This document shows positions 54,010-63,455 of a DNA stretch of 64,000 nt, piece by piece. Every line of letters begins with the position of its first letter. Position 1 is the first letter of the stretch. The DNA is from Adiantum capillus-veneris. Lineage: Eukaryota; Streptophyta; Polypodiopsida; Polypodiales; Pteridaceae. Below the pieces are notes generated by a model, which did not search any database, was not told the origin of the DNA, and saw only the letters and a program-made list of their open reading frames with translations. Where the stretch lies: NCBI GenBank assembly GCA_014529385.2, contig CM043970.1:60180023-60244022 (forward strand). Direction: 5' to 3'. A program made the position numbers and the translations under genes.

Positions 54010-54818
54010 GAATTTATCATGCATTCTGGCTACTATTCAACATATTCAAAAACCTAGATAGTATTGCATTTAAGCGGTTAACTTGTGCTTTCAGAGCCAT
54101 TAGTTCTTTGCCCAATGAGAAAATCTGCTCTTCCAGCTATGTTACTTGTACGTCTGCAACATTGATTGCATACTCCTCGATCGTGTTTCTCGAATTATGT
54201 ATCGCTTCAATAATTTCTGACCGCAGTGAACGGGTGTTTCTAGTTTGGTCTCCAACTAATTCTTTCAAAATTGTAGCAAGAGCATCCTCTATCCTATCAA
54301 TACGTTCATCTTCTACCATAGCAAAAGAGTCATCAGGTTGTGTTTCGCTCAGGTGAACCATCCGGGTTTCGTCTTCTTCATCCATCTGAACACTGCAACA
54401 AAAATAAATCATCATCAGCTTATATTTTTTGGTCAGATTGAAAAGTAACAATCTTATTGCCAGCAAATAGACCAGACTATGCAACTGTAGTTACATCAAC
54501 ACGGTGTACAAGCGAAATGAAATCATCTCCTATTTCTGGATCTCTTATCATAGGTTTAGCATCAAAATCATCAACAACAGCTCTCGGTGGACTACAAAAG
54601 ACGTAGGCCATGGTCAAAAAGTTGACAACAGATACAATCTTGGTTAGGATATCATAAGCATACCTTTGTGTCTCTCGCCAACGGGAGTTGAACCACTCAA
54701 CACGAGATTGAGTGTTCGCATAGGCATCATCACTGACAAATATATTCAAAATGTATGTCATTAATACCAACAGACTGCTCATACACTGGCTCACTGGTCT
54801 GTGCATATGTGTTTGCAC
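54010..54818 (-). pseudogene. Unrecognised ORFs inside element J, ending in a coiled coil
   Basis: The first frame (54818-54477) starts within the right TIR and contains TQSRVEWFNSRWRETQRYAY, VVNFLTMAYVF and DDFDAKPMIRDPEIGDDF. The second (54484-54137) has MDEEDETRMVHLSETQPDD and RIDRIEDALATILKELVGDQ. After a TAG it continues in-frame with a leucine-heptad stretch (LEEQIFSLGKELMALKAQV). TTTATTTTTGTTGCAG near 54396-54411 (minus) is a good 3' splice site, so these may be exons of one captured or transposon-derived gene. No family recognised. Confidence 0.45.
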
Positions 54819-55015
54819 GCTATGATAAATGCCACAGTGTCAGGAGAGTGTCTGCGACGTAGTCGATGTCAAAGACTGCGGCTCTGTACGCTAGCCAGGA
54901 CGCATGAATAATTTTTTTTTTGTCGGCTGCGTGCGAAAAAAATCCACGTCAGCAGCATCTGGGTTGATTCGCGTTAATGCACGCCTGGAGTCAATGGCCG
55001 GTGGCCGAATTCAAA

Positions 55016-55440
55016 AGTGGACTTGTCTTCTCAAGGGAGGCCACACATGGGCAGATTGGAGGGTCTGATTTGGACTTATCTACACAAGGGTGGCTACACA
55101 TGGTTGCCTCTCATGAGAGAGGGTAGACCTTTTGGCCATTTCTACACACATTTCATAGTGTGAAGTTGATGCAACAAGGTGGGTGTGAGGTGGTGAGAGT
55201 GAAGCAAGGCGGGAGCTCTATTAAGGGTATAATCCCTTTGTAAACTACTTCTTGTTTTAAAGTACTAAAGCCATTGAGTGGTTGCTTTCCCGTGGACGTA
55301 GCCCACATTGGGTGAACCACGTATATCGTGTGTACTCTCTCTCTCTCTCTCTACTCTATAATCTCTTGTGTGTGAAATCTATCTCTCTCCATTAAGTAAT
55401 CTACTCAAATATCCATTTAGCTACATCATATTTCCTAACA
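55016..55440 (+). repeat. 5' LTR of the copia element (left edge uncertain)
   Basis: Ends ...TTTCCTAACA right before the primer site. It contains a CT run (about 55334-55352). A matching TGTTAGG start is not seen, so the left edge is a guess or the LTR is truncated. Confidence 0.6.
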
Positions 55441-55442
55441 AC

Positions 55443-55458
55443 TGGTATTAGAGCAAGG
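55443..55458 (+). other. Primer binding site of the copia element
   Basis: TGGTATTAGAGCAAGG, the initiator methionine tRNA site TGGTATCAGAGC with one C-to-T change. Confidence 0.9.
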
Positions 55459-55513
55459 TTTGCTCGTAGCTAAAGTATCTCAAGGAAAGGATTCCTTGAA
55501 TTGAGTGGGAGTT

Positions 55514-56348
55514 ATGGTGGAGGAAGGGAAGCTCAAGATTGAGAAGTTCAACTCCAGAAACTACCAACATTGGAAGATGCAGATTGAAGACTATTTCTAC
55601 CAGAAGGACCTCTATTTGCCACTAGGTGGTCTTGCGAAGAAGCCTGCAACAATGGAAGATGAAGCATGGATTGTCCTTGATTGCAAGGCACTGGGAACAA
55701 TCCGGTTAAGCTTGGCGTCAATGGTGGCCTTCAATGTTTCGAAGATGAAGACCACGGAGGACTTGATGAAGTCACTTGATGACTTCTACGAGAAACCATC
55801 GGCATCCAATAAGGTATTTCTTATGAAGCGCTTGTTCAATCTAAAGATGGCAGAGAATGGTTCAGTTACAGAACACCTAAATGACTTTAACACAAACATA
55901 AGTCAACTTCGATCGGTGAAAATCAATTTTGATGACGAAGTGCGAGCTCTCCTTATTCTATCATCTCTACCGGTTAGTTGGGACATCCTTGTGATGGCTG
56001 TAAGTAATTCTATTTCTGGCACAAATACTGTTTGATGATGTTGTGGGTGTTATCCTAAGCGAGGAAATATAAAGGAGAAGCACAGGAGAATCATCAAGTG
56101 TTGCACTGTCAGTGGAAACAAGAGGAAGGCCTAAGGAGAGGTTCAAAAACCAAAAGGATCGTGATCACTCAAGACGGAGCAAGTCACACACAAAGTCAGT
56201 TCTTGAATGTTGGAACTGTGGCAAGAAGGGCCACGTCAAGAAGGATTGCTGGTCCAAGAAGAAGAAGGAGACTGAGTCTCAAGACAACAAGCCAACATCG
56301 GAGGCCAATGTGGCAGGTAAAGTAGAGCAAGATGCTCTAATTCTCTGA
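55514..56348 (+). pseudogene. gag of the copia element
   Basis: ATG 55514 gives MVEEGKLKIEKFNSRNYQHW, then YFYQKDLYLPL, KALGTIRLSLASMVAFNVS, KPSASNKVFLMKRLFNLKM and LNDFNTNISQL, the UBN2-type gag of Tork-like elements. The frame breaks at 56033 within NTV/FDDVVGVILSEE. The nucleocapsid part (56112-56348) has one CCHC knuckle, CWNCGKKGHVKKDC, and ends in a stop. Confidence 0.9.
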
Positions 56349-57000
56349 TTAGACAATGTATCTAATTCCCGGATAGTAGGTTCCGGGGCTTCATTCCATG
56401 CGACACCACACAAGAAACATTTCGAAGATTACACCAAAGGTAATTTTGGGTATGTATACTTGGAAGATGATGAAGCTTGTGAGATTGTCGGCAAAGGTAC
56501 AGTTTCTATCAAAATTGCTAACGGAAATGAATGGAAGCTTAAAGATGTTAGGCATGTTCCTTCTCTTCGGAAAAATTTGATCTCTACAAGACAATTGGAC
56601 GATGAAGGTCACAACATTGTATTCGGAAACAAACGGTGGAAGATCTCAAAGGGATCTTTGGTGGTTGCCAAGGGAGAAAAGGTCGATACACTTTACTTGT
56701 GTACTATCAGTATACAACCTTCAGCTTGTGCAACAACTACATAAGTTGATAGTGTGGTGTGGCACTATCGGCTTGGGCACATGAGTGCCAAAGGAATGCA
56801 AATCCTTCAAACAAACAAGCTTCTACTAGGTTTGAAAGAAGTGGACTTAGAGTTCTGTGAAGATTGTGTTTATGGTAAACAAAAGAGGGTAAAATTTCAA
56901 AAATCAAGAAATGCAAGAAAAAATTAAAAACTTGAGTTGGTTCATTCTGATGTTTGGGGTCCTGCAAGTACACCATCACTTGGTGGCTCATTGTACTATG
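56349..57000 (+). pseudogene. Protease and integrase start of the copia element
   Basis: IVGSGASFHATPHKKHF stands where LDSGASFH is expected, so the catalytic Asp is Gly and the protease is dead. Then YVYLEDDEACEIVGKGTVSI, LKDVRHVPSLRKNLIS, a stop at 56741-56743, the HHCC pre-integrase domain (WHYRLGHMSAKGM...FCEDCVYGKQKRVKF), another stop, and the beginning of the integrase core, with the first catalytic Asp in LVHSDVWGP. Confidence 0.9.
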
Positions 57001-57957
57001 TGTTGAACGTTGGGTCAACAACACAACATAACTCAAGTTTCATACAAAAGTCTTATCTTTTGCGAGTTATGAAATGCTGCAGATTATGGCTATAAACGTC
57101 ATTTGTAATGAGTAGTTATTCTAGTTTCAGAAGCCGGGGTGCAATGGCACTTCTAGATTGTAAATACAAAGCCATTTGACCCTTTCAACCCCATTTTTGG
57201 TTAAACCTAAGGTAGCGTTAGTATATAAGGTACCTAGGTCATTTTGTAAAAAAGACTTTTAATCATAATCAAAACTTAGCGCTGCCGTCTACTGTGTGTG
57301 AGAGAGAAAGAAAGTGAGCGTGAGCTTCATCCTCTCGCTACGTCCGACTCGCTCAACACATTGGAGATCCGACTGCACCATTGCTGTAGGCTTGAGGAGA
57401 GCTACGCGACAACGTCAAGCATTCCACGCGAGACGAAGCGCACATGCCGACGCATCTACGAGCTATTTGTGGCCGTAAGTGTATCAAACGATGTCTATTT
57501 TTTGCGCGCTAGTAGTCTATAGAATCGCGGCGACATAAGCTACACATAGGTACTCATAAATTTCAGTTTCGGGCACTTTCAAAATTCGGCTTGTCATCCT
57601 ATGCGTTTTTCGCAGATGGGTTTAGAGTGAGGGTTTGAGTGTAGAAGCTTAGGGACAGGTGTATCCTAGTGAGGGGATGGTGTTCCTTAAGTTTCGTATG
57701 AATCTGGCATGATTAGGTGAGTTACCTTCCGTGTGTGTATATGTGGTTAGGTGGTGTAGTTGAGAGCAGTGAGGTTCTTGATTGTGGTTTAGTTGGCCTT
57801 CCAGAGTGTTGTATGTGTAGGATGGTCTCAGCCTGAGAAGCTAGAGAGATTTCCTCCGTGTGCCTATCGTGTCATCTGTGTCCTCAATTGACATTATGTT
57901 GATCTAGGTAGTGTTTGCATGCACTTCATGGGTGTGTGAGTCGCTCCCCGTCCAACA
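57001..57957 (+). repeat. 5' LTR of element C (957 bp)
   Basis: Starts TGTTGAACGTTGGGTCAACA (6-bp arms) and ends GTCCAACA, one base before the primer site. TATATAAGG at about 57222, then a GA-rich run (57298-57316). A half palindrome GTCATCCTATGCG at 57593-57605 resembles the leader sites (11 of 13 bases). Confidence 0.92.
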
Positions 57958-57958
57958 T

Positions 57959-57976
57959 TGGCACCGTTGCCGGGGA
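57959..57976 (+). other. Primer binding site of element C
   Basis: TGGCACCGTTGCCGGGGA, the tRNA-Asp complement with one difference. Confidence 0.93.
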
Positions 57977-58091
57977 CACAAGGACCTAAGTAGGTTTCCT
58001 ACTAACACTCGTGTGATGGTTGCTTGATTTAGTTTCGGCTAAAGAAAGCGTTTTTCTTAAGTGGATCCGGAAGAGGATATTCCGCGATCAA

Positions 58092-58136
58092 GTGGATAGC
58101 CAGGAAGCGTGTGTCTTGCCGAGGGTCTGCGACTAG
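58092..58136 (+). other. Conserved 45-bp leader block, C copy
   Basis: Counterpart of 14198-14242 in element A (43 of 45 bases by eye), about 115 bp after the primer site. Contains GTCTTGCCGAGGGTCTGCG. Confidence 0.6.
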
Positions 58137-60251
58137 ATAGGTTTAGTTAGGATCTGTGGATTAGAGTAGTTGTTGGTGGTCGAGTGATTTTTGAGGTGAT
58201 AAAAGCGTTTACTAGTCCGTGTGTGGCAGTGAAGCGTTTTTCTACTCATGGATGCAAAACCCCATATGATTTGTAGGAGTAGCTTTAGGTAAGTGATCCG
58301 ATTCTGATCTAGAGCTATTCAACACTGAATTATTTGCTAAAGTGCTTGATTGCATTTGAAATCACGGAAAAGTGTGCTTTTGAGGGTAAAAATGCATTAA
58401 ACAAGCTTTTGTGGATATTTTTGTATGACTGACAAGGGTTTTGTGAAGAAAACCTGCAATTTTGTAAACATAGATGTCCTACGCGTAGGATGTCTCAAGG
58501 GGGTTCTGGAGACCAAATTTGAAAATTCTGACTGCACTAGTGTGTTCAGAAGGGGGGGTTTACCCTAAGTATACATTGAAACTAGAGTTTTGACCAACTC
58601 TTGACACCCAAAAGACCAAAGACGGAGTGTCAAAAACACGAAAACAAGAAACTTAAGATTCTGAGCACAATTTTGCATAAAAACTGCTAGGAATGCTTGA
58701 AAAGTAGTACTCAAGACTTGGGGAGGCATGTGGATGAATTCTGCCAAAAATTTCATCAATAGACATCCTACGCGTAGGATGTCTCTAGGGCACTTTTGGC
58801 AGGGAATTTGGAAAAACTGAGGTTACTAGTGGGTTCAGAGGGTAGGTTTTACCCTAGTAACATATTGACTTGGGTGTTTTTCCCTATTTTTGTTGACCAA
58901 AAGCCAAAAGGCGGAGTCAGAAAACGTAAAATTTCATAAAAGTCTTAAATTGAGTGATTTTTGCATGTTTTTGCAATTGTGAAGCATACTTGCACTTGCT
59001 GAGAGCATAAGGAAGCATCAGGGACACTTCAGTCTCAAAAAATCAGCAGTAGACATCCTACACGTAGGATGTCTACAGGGTGATCTGGTGGAAATTTTGA
59101 AAATCTGAGGTTACCAGTGTTTATAGAAGGTAGGTTTTACCCTATTTTCACCTGGAAAGTGGAAATTTGACCAAATTTTGACAGATCAAAGCCAAAAGAC
59201 GAGAATTGCCAGACATCCTACCCAAATTGTGTCCAAGGCATAATTTTTGAGACCAAACCATAGTATGGCTCCATAGGCATGTTCTAAATGTTGTATTGAG
59301 TGCATGTGATAAATTTCATCTCATTTGGGTCAGTGAAAGGGAAGATTGAGCAGACTTTAGCATTTTTGACTGAAAAAGGCAAGAATAGCTAGTTTTGGGG
59401 TCTTTTGACATCCAAACTCAAATCTAAGAATAGCATTGGGTTGCTGACATCAAGGGGAAGCTGTGGGACAAGTCTGGGGTCAAACAGGCCAAAAAGACAT
59501 CCTACGCGTAGGATGTCTTCTATGTGATTTTGGACTCTAAACAAAATTCTAAGCATACCACAGTGATCAGCACCTTAAGGAGAGTCTGTGGTTCAAATTT
59601 GGGGCAATTCTGAGCAGTTAGACATCCTACGTGTAGGATGTATAAGGCATGATTTAGAGGCCAAATTCAAACTGTGGACATAGCAGGGTGTTGTATAGCC
59701 TTAGGCAAGACTCCTAGTCAATTTTGGTCCAATTTGAAGTTGATTTGACTTAGGAATTCATCAAAACAGACATCAGGCTTTTGGAACAGATTCTTGAGCA
59801 TTTGACCAACCTATAGGTGTCAGAATCAAAAAGTGAAAATAGATGTGAGTTTAGCACATCAAGGGGAAGCTACAGTGCAAGTTTGAGCTGAAACAGAGCA
59901 AAAAGACATCCTACGCGAGGCCATTTTTAGGTTCAAATAAAATTCTGAGCATACCATTGTGTTGTTGGACTTAAGGGGAGTCTCTGGGCCAAATTTTGTT
60001 AAATTCTGAGCATATAGACATACTACGCGTAGGATGTCTCTACAACCATTTAGGTCAACTTTGAAAAAAACATCGTTTGAGGCCTCAAAATACATCCGCA
60101 AGTTAGGGGTGTCTGAAAGCGACAATTTGCAAGAATTGTAACGAAACGGTTGCGGTTTTGGACATAGTTTAGACTTTTCCCTAACCAAAGCACTTGAACA
60201 CAGTGGACTAAGTCTACTTGAACCAAGCAAAAGCTCTTAAGCCCATAAATC
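58137..60251 (+). other. Long leader of element C made of diverged ~290-bp repeats
   Basis: No coding content. From about 58300 the sequence is a series of diverged repeats sharing GGTTTTACCCTA, TTTGACCAAATTTTGAC and CAAAAGxCxAAAGxCGGAG-like blocks, each with one palindromic site. The palindromes are far better preserved than the rest of the unit. Confidence 0.75.
58472..60039 (+). repeat. Palindrome array of element C (half-site AGACATCCTACG)
   Basis: Eight sites built from AGACATCCTACG followed by its reverse complement. Perfect: 58761-58784 and 59494-59519 (extended to 26 bp). One change: 59050-59075 (central G to A) and 60016-60039. Two or three changes: 58472-58495 and 59630-59653. Half-sites only: 59211-59222 and 59904-59919. 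Start spacings are 289, 290, 160, 284, 135, 274 and 112 bp. Confidence 0.93.
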
Positions 60252-61105
60252 ATGTCTATCCTAGATTCAAACGCAGCTTACACAAGCTTGGAGATCCCGA
60301 CGATAGAGGAATATCCTCCCACAATGGATCTTCCAAACTTGCAATTGATAAAGACCCATCTTGTTGAGAGAGCTTGGATGATTGGTCATGAGAGTGAAGG
60401 ATTATATAGATACATTGACGACAATGAGGTCAATCTTTATAGGTGCTCAGATCCATACCTAGAAGAGATAACGGATTACAAGGTCTTATATGTCTACACA
60501 TACGGAGTCGACTGTCAATGGAGATCTATAGTTGTCGACAAGTATGGACAAGAATACAGAGTTGTAGAAAGCACAAATCCACAGACTGTACTAGAAAGAG
60601 GTGGATATTTGGTCAATGAAGGACCACAAATGCCTCCACCAAACACGAGAATTCCTATAGGAATTCCAAGAAGAGAGCCACCAGGATTCCCTTCAAGAGC
60701 GATAATGAGAGAAGGATTGGGAGAGTCTCTGGTTAGACTTGTAGATAATCGACGAGTTAGACCATCCCAAGTCCAGAAATGGGTAAACAGAAAATACTCC
60801 GGAGATAAAGATCCGAGAGATCATGTAGCGACTTTTAGAAGAGTGATTAGAGCAGAGGAAGTTTCAGATTTTGCGACACAGTTTGCGGGATTTGAATTGA
60901 CTCTAGAAGATGATGTAGCTACATGGTTCGACTCGGTGGAAAAATGGGATTTTGAGACCCTAGATGAGCTGTTTGAGGAGTTTATTGAAGAATTCTCGCC
61001 AAAAGGCATTGCTCACAACACGGTCTCGCAAATCCATAGATTCAAACAGAAAGAGGATGAATCAGTACGCAAGGCATCATTACGGCTCAAGAGATATGTT
61101 AAGCT
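60252..61105 (+). CDS. gag of element C, N-terminal and capsid part
   Basis: ATG 60252, MSILDSNAAYTSLEIPTIEE. The first 130 residues form an unrecognised domain (LVERAWMIGHESEGLYRYID, YGVDCQWRSIVVDKYGQEYR), missing from A. Then a Pro-rich hinge and the Retrotrans_gag capsid part at about 165-285 (RPSQVQKWVNRKYSG, DPRDHVATFRRVIRAEEV, ATWFDSVEKWDFETLDELFE, GIAHNTVSQIHRFKQKEDES). The frame is lost near 61105 (YVKLCPG), where about 33 bases present in A are missing and the frame changes. Confidence 0.9.
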
Positions 61106-62508
61106 CTGTCCAGGGAATAAGAGATGCGGGCCTTCAGAAGGATCTGCATATGATAAGGAGGATGACGCTAAACGAGTTGATCAAAGAAGCTCTTTATCTA
61201 CTGGATAACTCTGAGGCATACAAAGAAAAGGACTTAAAGAGTCAAGGAGATGACACATCCTCTCAGCACAGTGTTTCACAGATAAGTGAGTCCATTGCCA
61301 AGCCAACGGCACCTATTGATCAAGAAAAGCTTATCGACGACTTGGTCAAGAGATTGATTCCTCTTGTGAGGTCTGATTCGGGAGAGACGAAGTGGTGTGA
61401 AATTGAGAGAAAATGGACGAACCATACGGGGGAAGAGTGCTATTATAGCATGGAAAATTCTAGGGAGAGGTATGTACAACCTGTTCCAGAAGCACCTACT
61501 CCACCTAGATACATTACGGGGAATGCGCCAAGACCAGTAGGAGTTTTAATGCCACAGCTTATCTTAGGACAACAACCTTCGCTGCCAGGTGCTAGAATGC
61601 CAGTAGACATGAGATACATTCCAATGATGGAAGCATCAAATAAACCAAAGCCAGTACCAGCTACAATGTGGTATAGCAACCAAAGTGAGTACTACCCTTC
61701 GGAGCAACAAAATGTGAGAGAAACACATGGAGTGGTGAGGCCGGTACAACCTCCACCTCCTGGGTTTCAGTCGAAAGAAAGAAGGTATGAAATGGACGAA
61801 AGGACATTGCGATTCATTGCAAATAGCAGCTTATTTAGGTCAAAGCTTGCTGATAGCCAAGAGGAAATGCGAAAAGAATCTCCTCAACCAGAGACAGATT
61901 GTCACAAAAGTCGTGACAACCACTTGGTCAAACAATGTCCTCATACGGAGATCACTGAAGTAAATGCCTATTGTCTTGAGTGTGGCATCACTCACTTGAT
62001 CCCCGATTTCCCGAAAAAACCAAACCAAATCAGGAAAATCACGACAAATGTATTAGGGATGGTTCAGCTCCCTAGTAGCTCAGAAAATGAAAATGTTGTA
62101 CCAATTCAAGTAGTTACGAGAGCACAAGCTCAAAAGAAAGCTGATGAGAATCCAAAGACAAAGAACACGGAAAGTGACATGAGTCCAAAGACAGACGCAC
62201 CTAGTCAGAAAACCAAGAGCAAACGAAATAGTTGGAAAGCTAGAAAGACTAGGATGAAAGCACGCAGGGAACGAGAGCAAAAATCCCTAGCTGAGAAGCT
62301 TACCGAAGCTGAGGAGAAGATAAAACAACATGAGAAAAAGGAGGCACCTTCTCTTACACAGATGGTTAAACCTCTAGAAGAACCATCCACAGATGAGAAA
62401 CCGAGAAGTGCTAGTTCAGGAGGATCTGTGTTGGCAGAGAAGGTTAATGAGACATTAGATTCCCTCTTGAAAGCCTATGATGAAAGACATATCCCTATGC
62501 GGAACTAG
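61106..62508 (+). CDS. gag of element C, nucleocapsid part
   Basis: Continues gag in another frame (IRDAGLQKDLHMIRRMTLNE). It has WCEIERKWTNHTGEECYY, a Pro-rich linker and two knuckles that have each lost a ligand: CHKSRDNHLVKQC (second Cys is Ser) and CLECGITHLIPDF (last Cys is Phe). A then carries intact knuckles at the same place, so these are lesions. Then a coiled-coil basic part (RKTRMKARREREQKSLAEKL) and a frame break near 62506. Confidence 0.88.
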
Positions 62509-62514
62509 AAAAGC

Positions 62515-63455
62515 AAAAATTTGAAATATGCCATAAAATCATTCAAACAGCCCAAGCTTTACTAGAACCACCAGTTGCAAAACCTGAGGATGTGATCCGT
62601 GTCATGCCTACACAAGTAATCCCACCAAACCAGGAACTAAAAGAGCCAGATTCTAGTCATGAGCATAGACCAAACCTCAAAGACCCAGCATTAGAACCAA
62701 GGATAGTACTGAATACCACGGATAACTCTTCCGAGGGATTTCACCAAGCTATACCTGAGGATTGTAAAGAGGTAGATGGTCTTGACGAATTGTGGAAACA
62801 AGTCAGAGAGGCCAATGAAGCCGATGACCTAAGAAGACAAGTAGACAAAACTGGTGATGAACGAGGAGTGTTTCTACCACCAATAGAGGAATTTGAGACT
62901 AGATCTCAAATGAATCAAGACGTGCAATCGTATTGGGGCGAGAAAGGATCTATACAATCTATGGATAGTCAACCCCATTCGCTAAGAACACTACCTTCCT
63001 ACATGGGAGAGTACGAGACCACGTCAGATGTGGTTGCAGTCCCATCACAGAGACTGTCTCCCAACAAGGCCATCGATTCAAAGGGGCTAGTAGATATTCT
63101 ATCTACCCCAATCACCTGTACAATAATGTTAGCCGAGTTGCTCAGAATAAGACCAAACATGTGGGCTAATGTGGGTAAATGTCTAGAGAAATTTGGTGTA
63201 AAAACCCCAATGACTCAAATCGAAGAAGGCATCAAAGAGCTTGAAATGCCTCAACTAAATACTAGGCCAGTGCCATTAAACAAGGTAGGCAAGTATTACA
63301 AGGGAGAAGATGGAAACACCACCCTTCCTATGGAATTCAATAATGTAAAAACCATGGCAATCCTTGACAGTGGAGCTGGTGTGGCCATTGCAACCAAAGA
63401 GTTTTGGAAAAAATGGGGAAAACCTGCCTTGATATCCACACGAATGACCCTGTAG
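62515..63455 (+). CDS. gag-protease linker and protease start of element C
   Basis: Acidic linker (LEKQKFEICHKIIQTAQALL, DGLDELWKQVREANEADDLR), then TITCTIMLAEL-like sequence (TCTIMLAELLRIRPNMWANV) and the retropepsin start MAILDSGAGVAIATKEFWKK. Unlike A there is no 11-bp duplication after KKWGK. The frame ends in a TAG (63453-63455) in place of the CAG seen in A (KLQLADG). Confidence 0.88.

Larger units (their letters stand above)
53506..55000. mobile_element. Element J: unrecognised element with ~245-bp terminal inverted repeats
   Basis: The left arm (about 53506-53752) and right arm (54751-55000) are reverse complements over about 245 bp with scattered differences, including ACGCGAATCAACCCAGATGC and CAGACACTCTCCTGACGC-type stretches. 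Long TIRs around a 1.0-kb interior suggest a Mutator-like (MULE) non-autonomous DNA transposon, possibly a Pack-MULE, but no transposase is seen. I could not define the outer ends or a 9-bp target duplication; the right end lies close to the copia LTR. Confidence 0.72.
55016..57000 (+). mobile_element. Ty1/copia (Tork-like) element, truncated by element C
   Basis: LTR end, initiator-Met-type primer site, gag, protease and the start of integrase, cut at 57000 inside LVHSDVWGPASTPSLGGSLYYV by the LTR of C. Gag and the HHCC region are of the TNT1-94/Tork type common in plants. The remainder should lie beyond the 3' LTR of C, right of the window. Confidence 0.9.

Noticed and set aside
58472-60039. 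Palindromes as CRISPR repeats, bacterial terminators or microRNA hairpins
   Set aside because: Spacers are diverged repeats and not unique spacers, the setting is eukaryotic retroelement DNA, and the arms meet without a loop.
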